DNA of 43,291 nt from Planctomycetota bacterium (GTDB lineage: Bacteria; Planctomycetota; Phycisphaerae; Phycisphaerales; SM1A02), in assembly GCA_022568135.1 (NCBI GenBank), contig JADFFQ010000032.1, positions 1 through 43,291 on the forward strand, in the 5' to 3' direction. Both the position numbers and the translations under genes were made by a program. This document shows, piece by piece, positions 39,389 to 43,291 of this stretch; the stretch's first letter is position 1, and each line of letters begins with the position of its first letter. Below the pieces are notes generated by a model. That model saw nothing but the letters and a program-made list of their open reading frames with translations. It was not told the DNA's origin and did no database searches.

Positions 39389-42300
39389 ATGCCGCAGACC
39401 ATCGTTACACCGTCGGCCCTTGGGAGCAACCTTCGCTCTCTGGCCAAGCGCAATGCCGACCTCGCTCAGAAGCTGGGCGAAGTACAGCCACGGCCGGACG
39501 TCACATTCGTCCAGTCGCGCCAGGGCGTGGCCGCGGTGAGCCTCGCCGACATGCCGCTTTGCAGCCGGCACCGTCCGCTGGATGAGGCGAAACGCCTCAC
39601 CGAGGGGATCGACCTCGTCGAACACGCGGTGGTCGTCGTGTTGGGGTTCGCCGCTGGATACCACGTGCAACATCTGGCCCAGCGATACGGCAAGGCGGGC
39701 GTCATCGTCGTGTTCGAACCGGACGTGGCGCTGATGCGAGCCGTCTTCGAACGGATCGACCATTCCTCGTGGCTTGCAGATGCGATCCTGGTGTGGATCA
39801 CCGACCCCACCGATCGCGGTGCACTGGGCAAGAAGCTCGAAGGCGCCGAATCAATCATCGCCCAGGGTGTCGCGTTCCTGGAGCATCCTCCCAGCCGTCA
39901 GCGACTCGCCCAAGAGAGCAAACAGTTCACGACGATGTTCAGCGAGTATGTCTCGGCCGCCAAGACCACGCTGATGACGACGTTGATCCGCTCGGTGGAC
40001 ACGGTTCGCAACTATTTGCTGAACCTCGATCACTACGCCGCCGGGGCGGGCATTGGCGAACTTCAAGACACAGCGAAGGGCCATCCGGCGGTGGTGGTCT
40101 CAGCGGGGCCCAGCCTCGCCAAAAACATGCACCTGCTCGCCCAAGGCGATGTTCGACAGCGATGCGTGATCGTTGCGGTGCAGACCACGCTTCGGCCGTT
40201 GTTGCAGGCAGGTGTTCGCCCCCACTTTGTCACCGCGCTTGATTATCACGAGATCTCGCGTCGCTTTTATGAAGGGATCACCGCCGACGACGTCGCCGAT
40301 GTCACGCTCATTGCAGATGCGAAGGCTCATCCGGTGATCCTGGACGCCTTTCCCGGGCCGGTGCGCTGCTGCGAATCAAAGTTCCTCGACGAACTGCTGG
40401 GCGACCTGAAGCGGCCGATGGGGACACTTCCGCAGGGGGCGACGGTGGCGCATCTGGCGGTGTACGTGGCGCGGTTTCTCGGCTGCGACCCCATCATTCT
40501 GATCGGCCAGGATCTCGCATTCTCCGACGGGCTGTACTACACGCCCGGTACCGCCATCCACGAGGTGTGGGCCCCCGAGCTGAACCCGTTCAACACGATC
40601 GAGATGATGGAATGGCAGCGCATCGCCCGCCATCGACTCATCTTGCACAAATGCCGCGACGTACACGGCAAGTCGATCTACACCGACACGCAGATGCAGA
40701 CGTACCTGCACCAGTTCGAGCGCGACTTCGCCCGTTATGAACAGGAGGGCATCGAGATCATCGACGCCACCGAGGGCGGCATCGCCAAACAACACACCAA
40801 GACGATGCCGCTGGCCGAGGCGCTTGATCGGTATGCGACGAGGTCGATTGGGGCGCTGCCGCTGCCCGACCGCCCGCTGGACCCTAAGCTCCTGCCGAAG
40901 GTCCGCAACCGAGTCGCCTCGGTGCGGCGTGACATCGCCGCCCTGCAAGACACCGCCCGCAAGACCGCGACGCTGATTCGCAAGATGCTTGACGATCAGG
41001 CGGACCCGGCGAAGATGACTCGCCATTTCAAGAAGATCCAGCAGTATCGCAACCAGGTCCAGCAGCGGTTCGCCGCATTCAGAATCCTCGATCATCTCAA
41101 CCAGCTCGGCGTCTTCAAGCGCTTCAAGGCCGATCGGCGGCTGAATCTCCAGCGCGATGGTGATCCGATGCAGCACCAGCGGGCCCAATTGCAGCGCGAT
41201 CTTGAGAACGTTACCTGGATCGCGGATTCAGCTCAGGAGATCATCGATCAACTCGCCGAGGCCGAACGGTTGCTGGCCGGCGATCCGGTCTCCGTGCGAT
41301 CCAAACCGACGATCAATCTGCTCGACATCGATGGGCCGCCGGCCGCCGAACGAGCGGCGCGCATCGCGGCCCTGGTGCCGGTCGATCCTCACCACAACGC
41401 GCTGGGCGTGGCGCGATCGCTGACCGAGCAGTTCGCCGACCGGCCGGTACTCCAGGCAACACTTGAGCGGCTCGGCCGGTCGCAAGCGCTGGAATCCATC
41501 ATCCTCATCGTCCCTCGCGGATTCGACGCCCAAGCAATCATCGACACCAGCCGAATCGCCCTGCCGGTCCGGATCGAGCACTGTGACGGGTCGCCCTATG
41601 GTCCCGAGCATCCGGTGATCGCCGCCGCTCGTTTGTGGTCGGATACCTGCTGGCGCGGCGGCATCGCGGGCATGAGCATCTACGACGAAGTGCTCTGCCC
41701 AAAGGTCATGAGCCGAATCATGCAGCAGCAGTCGCTGACCGCAGCCCTGCTGGTCGGGGCGGATTGGCCGCTGGTGGACGTCTCGGCCGAGGGTGGTTGC
41801 GATGCGATCATCGCCCGGCATCTTGAGCTGCCGCAGCGTCACAACCTGGTGTTCAACCAGGCGCCACCGGGGCTGTGCGGATGTGTGGTCACCGCCACGC
41901 TCATGGATGAGCTGGCGCAGCGCAACCGGCTGTCCACCATCGGCGGCTTGTTGGTGTATCAGCCGCACGCCCCGCAGCACGACCCGATCGCGCGGAACAT
42001 CAACGTGCTGATCGACCACCGCGTGAGCCGATCGCGAATCCGCGCCACCTTCGATGCGCCGCGATACCGTCGGCGGCTGCGCGAAGCGATCGAAGCGCAA
42101 TGCCGCCGGGGCGACCCGACCCCGGCCGAGATCGTGGCTGCGCTCGAGCGCCACCGGCTCGAGCAGCCGGATCAACTGCCCCAGCACATCATCCTTGAGT
42201 TGTGCACCCAACGTCGAAGTTGTGGTGTATTCAACCGGAATCGAATCGCATCCGCCAAGCGCCCCCCGCTTTCGCTTGCCCTGGCCGAGCACCTCTTCGG

Positions 42301-43030
42301 CCAACTCGCCGAAGCCGGCGATGCCGTGGTGACCCTGGGCGGGCTGGGCGATCCATTGTTGCACCAGCACTTCGACGAGATTGTGCGCCTCGCAAAGCAA
42401 GCCGGGGTTCGCGGCGTGCATGTGCGCACCGAGCTGCTCGTCGATCAGACCATCCTCGACCGGCTACTGTCCTGCGGCGCCGACGTGGTGAGCGTCGATA
42501 TTCACGCCGATTGCGCCGAGACCTATCGTTTGATGATGGGGCTCGACCGATTCGACGAGGTGCTGGCAAACATCCAATACCTCCTGTCCAACCGCCGGCG
42601 CTTGACCGATCACTCTCCAAGCGCTGCGCTGGATCTGCCGTGGATCGTCGGGCGACTGCAACGGCGAATGGAGACCTACGAAGACATCGAAGGCTTCTTC
42701 GACCGCTGGCAGAGAACCTTGGGCACAGCCGTGCTGGAAGGTCCCGGGCCGCATGAGTCCGCACCACCCGGCGCAGGCGGACCCGCCGATATGCTCATCC
42801 CGACGTACGCGCCGCGACGGGTCATGCTCGACGAAGGCCGGCGGCGCATGACGGTCTACAGTGATGGATCAGTGCCGGTCAGTGAACTCGACCTGGCTGG
42901 CGAAGGGTCCATCGGCAACGTTCTCGATGCACCGCTGGCCGAGCTGTGGCATGATCTGCTCGAGCAGCGCCGGCGACTGGAAGACGAGCAGGGCCAGGAC
43001 GCCGAGGCGCTGTGGACGTGTTGCCCATGA
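39389..43030 (+). CDS. Maf-type glycosyltransferase fused to NTP-transferase-like and radical-SAM-like domains
   Basis: A 1213-residue multidomain protein. Residues 1-480 are a motility-associated (Maf/DUF115) glycosyltransferase: VVVLGFAAGYHVQHLAQRYG, HPAVVVSAGPSLAKNMHLLA (about 232) and FLGCDPIILIGQDLAFSDG (about 365). A helical region follows (to about 660). Residues 690-900 resemble a nucleotidyltransferase (LESIILIVPRGFD, LLVGADWPLVDVS, NVLIDHRVSRSRIRATFD). Residues 930-1210 look like a radical SAM/SPASM fold (GGLGDPLLHQHFDEIVRLAK, MTVYSDGSVPVSELDL, GSIGNVLDAPLAELWHDLL), but the CxxxCxxC motif is missing; only LCTQRRSCG stands there. Maf proteins add nonulosonic acids to flagellin. The ATGA overlap with a cytidylyltransferase gene fits a surface or flagellin glycosylation locus. 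Confidence 0.8.
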   Translation: MPQTIVTPSALGSNLRSLAKRNADLAQKLGEVQPRPDVTFVQSRQGVAAVSLADMPLCSRHRPLDEAKRLTEGIDLVEHAVVVVLGFAAGYHVQHLAQRYGKAGVIVVFEPDVALMRAVFERIDHSSWLADAILVWITDPTDRGALGKKLEGAESIIAQGVAFLEHPPSRQRLAQESKQFTTMFSEYVSAAKTTLMTTLIRSVDTVRNYLLNLDHYAAGAGIGELQDTAKGHPAVVVSAGPSLAKNMHLLAQGDVRQRCVIVAVQTTLRPLLQAGVRPHFVTALDYHEISRRFYEGITADDVADVTLIADAKAHPVILDAFPGPVRCCESKFLDELLGDLKRPMGTLPQGATVAHLAVYVARFLGCDPIILIGQDLAFSDGLYYTPGTAIHEVWAPELNPFNTIEMMEWQRIARHRLILHKCRDVHGKSIYTDTQMQTYLHQFERDFARYEQEGIEIIDATEGGIAKQHTKTMPLAEALDRYATRSIGALPLPDRPLDPKLLPKVRNRVASVRRDIAALQDTARKTATLIRKMLDDQADPAKMTRHFKKIQQYRNQVQQRFAAFRILDHLNQLGVFKRFKADRRLNLQRDGDPMQHQRAQLQRDLENVTWIADSAQEIIDQLAEAERLLAGDPVSVRSKPTINLLDIDGPPAAERAARIAALVPVDPHHNALGVARSLTEQFADRPVLQATLERLGRSQALESIILIVPRGFDAQAIIDTSRIALPVRIEHCDGSPYGPEHPVIAAARLWSDTCWRGGIAGMSIYDEVLCPKVMSRIMQQQSLTAALLVGADWPLVDVSAEGGCDAIIARHLELPQRHNLVFNQAPPGLCGCVVTATLMDELAQRNRLSTIGGLLVYQPHAPQHDPIARNINVLIDHRVSRSRIRATFDAPRYRRRLREAIEAQCRRGDPTPAEIVAALERHRLEQPDQLPQHIILELCTQRRSCGVFNRNRIASAKRPPLSLALAEHLFGQLAEAGDAVVTLGGLGDPLLHQHFDEIVRLAKQAGVRGVHVRTELLVDQTILDRLLSCGADVVSVDIHADCAETYRLMMGLDRFDEVLANIQYLLSNRRRLTDHSPSAALDLPWIVGRLQRRMETYEDIEGFFDRWQRTLGTAVLEGPGPHESAPPGAGGPADMLIPTYAPRRVMLDEGRRRMTVYSDGSVPVSELDLAGEGSIGNVLDAPLAELWHDLLEQRRRLEDEQGQDAEALWTCCP

Positions 43031-43291
43031 CGGCCAAAGGCGGGGCACTGGCTGTGGTGGTCGCCCGTGCGGGGAGCAAAGGTCTGCCGGGCAAGAACGC
43101 TATCGACGTCCATGGGCGTCCGATGATTTGCCGGACGATCGAGCATGCCCGCGCCGCCGAGACAGTCGATCGAATCGTTGTCTCGACCGATGGCAAGAAG
43201 ATTGCCGAGGCAGCCCGCTCGATGAATGTCGAGGTTGTCAACCGCCCGGCGGTGCTGGCCAACGACACCGCACCGGTCGATGCGGCGGTCC
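43027..43291 (+). CDS. Acylneuraminate cytidylyltransferase family protein (partial)
   Basis: The first 88 codons of a gene cut off by the window end. It begins at ATG 43027 within the ATGA that ends the Maf-type gene. ALAVVVARAGSKGLPGKN is the nucleotide-binding signature of CMP-sugar synthetases (NeuA/KdsB/PseF family), and VDRIVVSTDGKKIAEAAR follows as expected. The enzyme would activate a nonulosonic acid such as pseudaminic or legionaminic acid as the CMP-sugar that Maf-type transferases use. Which sugar is involved cannot be told from this fragment. Confidence 0.85.
   Translation, partial: MTAKGGALAVVVARAGSKGLPGKNAIDVHGRPMICRTIEHARAAETVDRIVVSTDGKKIAEAARSMNVEVVNRPAVLANDTAPVDAAV

Noticed and set aside
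41228-42421. Reverse-strand frame of 397 residues
   Set aside because: Antisense to the Maf-type gene, which has clear motifs.

Overview
The window looks like chromosomal DNA of a high-GC planctomycete, probably an uncultured Phycisphaerae-like lineage. The grounds are repeated C-terminal zinc tags of the CxxCGYDL...CPECG type, a pseudopilin-like protein carrying an H-x-x-x-DGH motif, excisionase-like helix-turn-helix genes and small proteins of a kind I associate with planctomycete elements, a futalosine-pathway menaquinone enzyme, short inter-gene overlaps (ATGA/GTGA), and many intergenic nested palindromes. No rRNA or CRISPR array is visible.

Layout. 1-2.1 kb: membrane and zinc-ribbon hypotheticals. 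2.4-9.2 kb: an accessory, probably integrative, region in one orientation. It holds a three-gene overlapping operon ending in a DUF488 protein, a tight HTH/Rep-like/AlpA-like operon, and a complete tyrosine recombinase preceded by three copies of a 12-bp motif. Behind it lie a candidate small RNA, a 47-aa reverse-strand gene and a class II tRNA-like gene whose anticodon arm is a perfect palindrome. 9.5-11.1 kb: a DUF3800 gene, an IS1595-type transposase relic, tRNA-Arg(UCU) and tRNA-Met/Ile2(CAU).

11.2-17.6 kb: a small lipoprotein, then a two-partner secretion locus: a TpsB-like outer-membrane transporter followed by two tandem paralogous cargo genes. The first cargo lacks the TPS secretion domain that the second has, although upstream region, C-terminal domain and terminator are all duplicated. 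17.8-19.9 kb: reverse-strand pseudopilin-like protein and two coupled lipoproteins. 20-23.2 kb: pheT (without the tRNA-binding OB domain) overlapping a cyclodeaminase-family gene, then a small zinc-ribbon protein. 23.3-26.1 kb: a membrane protein and mqnC. 26.1-26.7 kb: a RAYT-type transposase sitting between two REP-like palindromes that also supply the stop codons of both flanking genes.

26.7-31.2 kb (reverse): three zinc-ribbon membrane proteins, two of them tandem YIP1-like paralogues, and a four-helix-bundle (S23/IVP) gene enclosed by inverted minisatellites. 31.3-35.8 kb (reverse): ilvE, an unusual SDR-epimerase/HAD-phosphatase fusion, a family 5 uracil-DNA glycosylase and a TM/coiled-coil protein. 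35.8-43.3 kb: a large secreted protein, an NTF2-like membrane protein, then a 1213-aa Maf-type glycosyltransferase fused to nucleotidyltransferase-like and cysteine-poor radical-SAM-like domains, overlapping a truncated acylneuraminate cytidylyltransferase. This right end is probably a flagellin or surface glycosylation locus.

All function calls rest on reading motifs by eye; no database search was possible.
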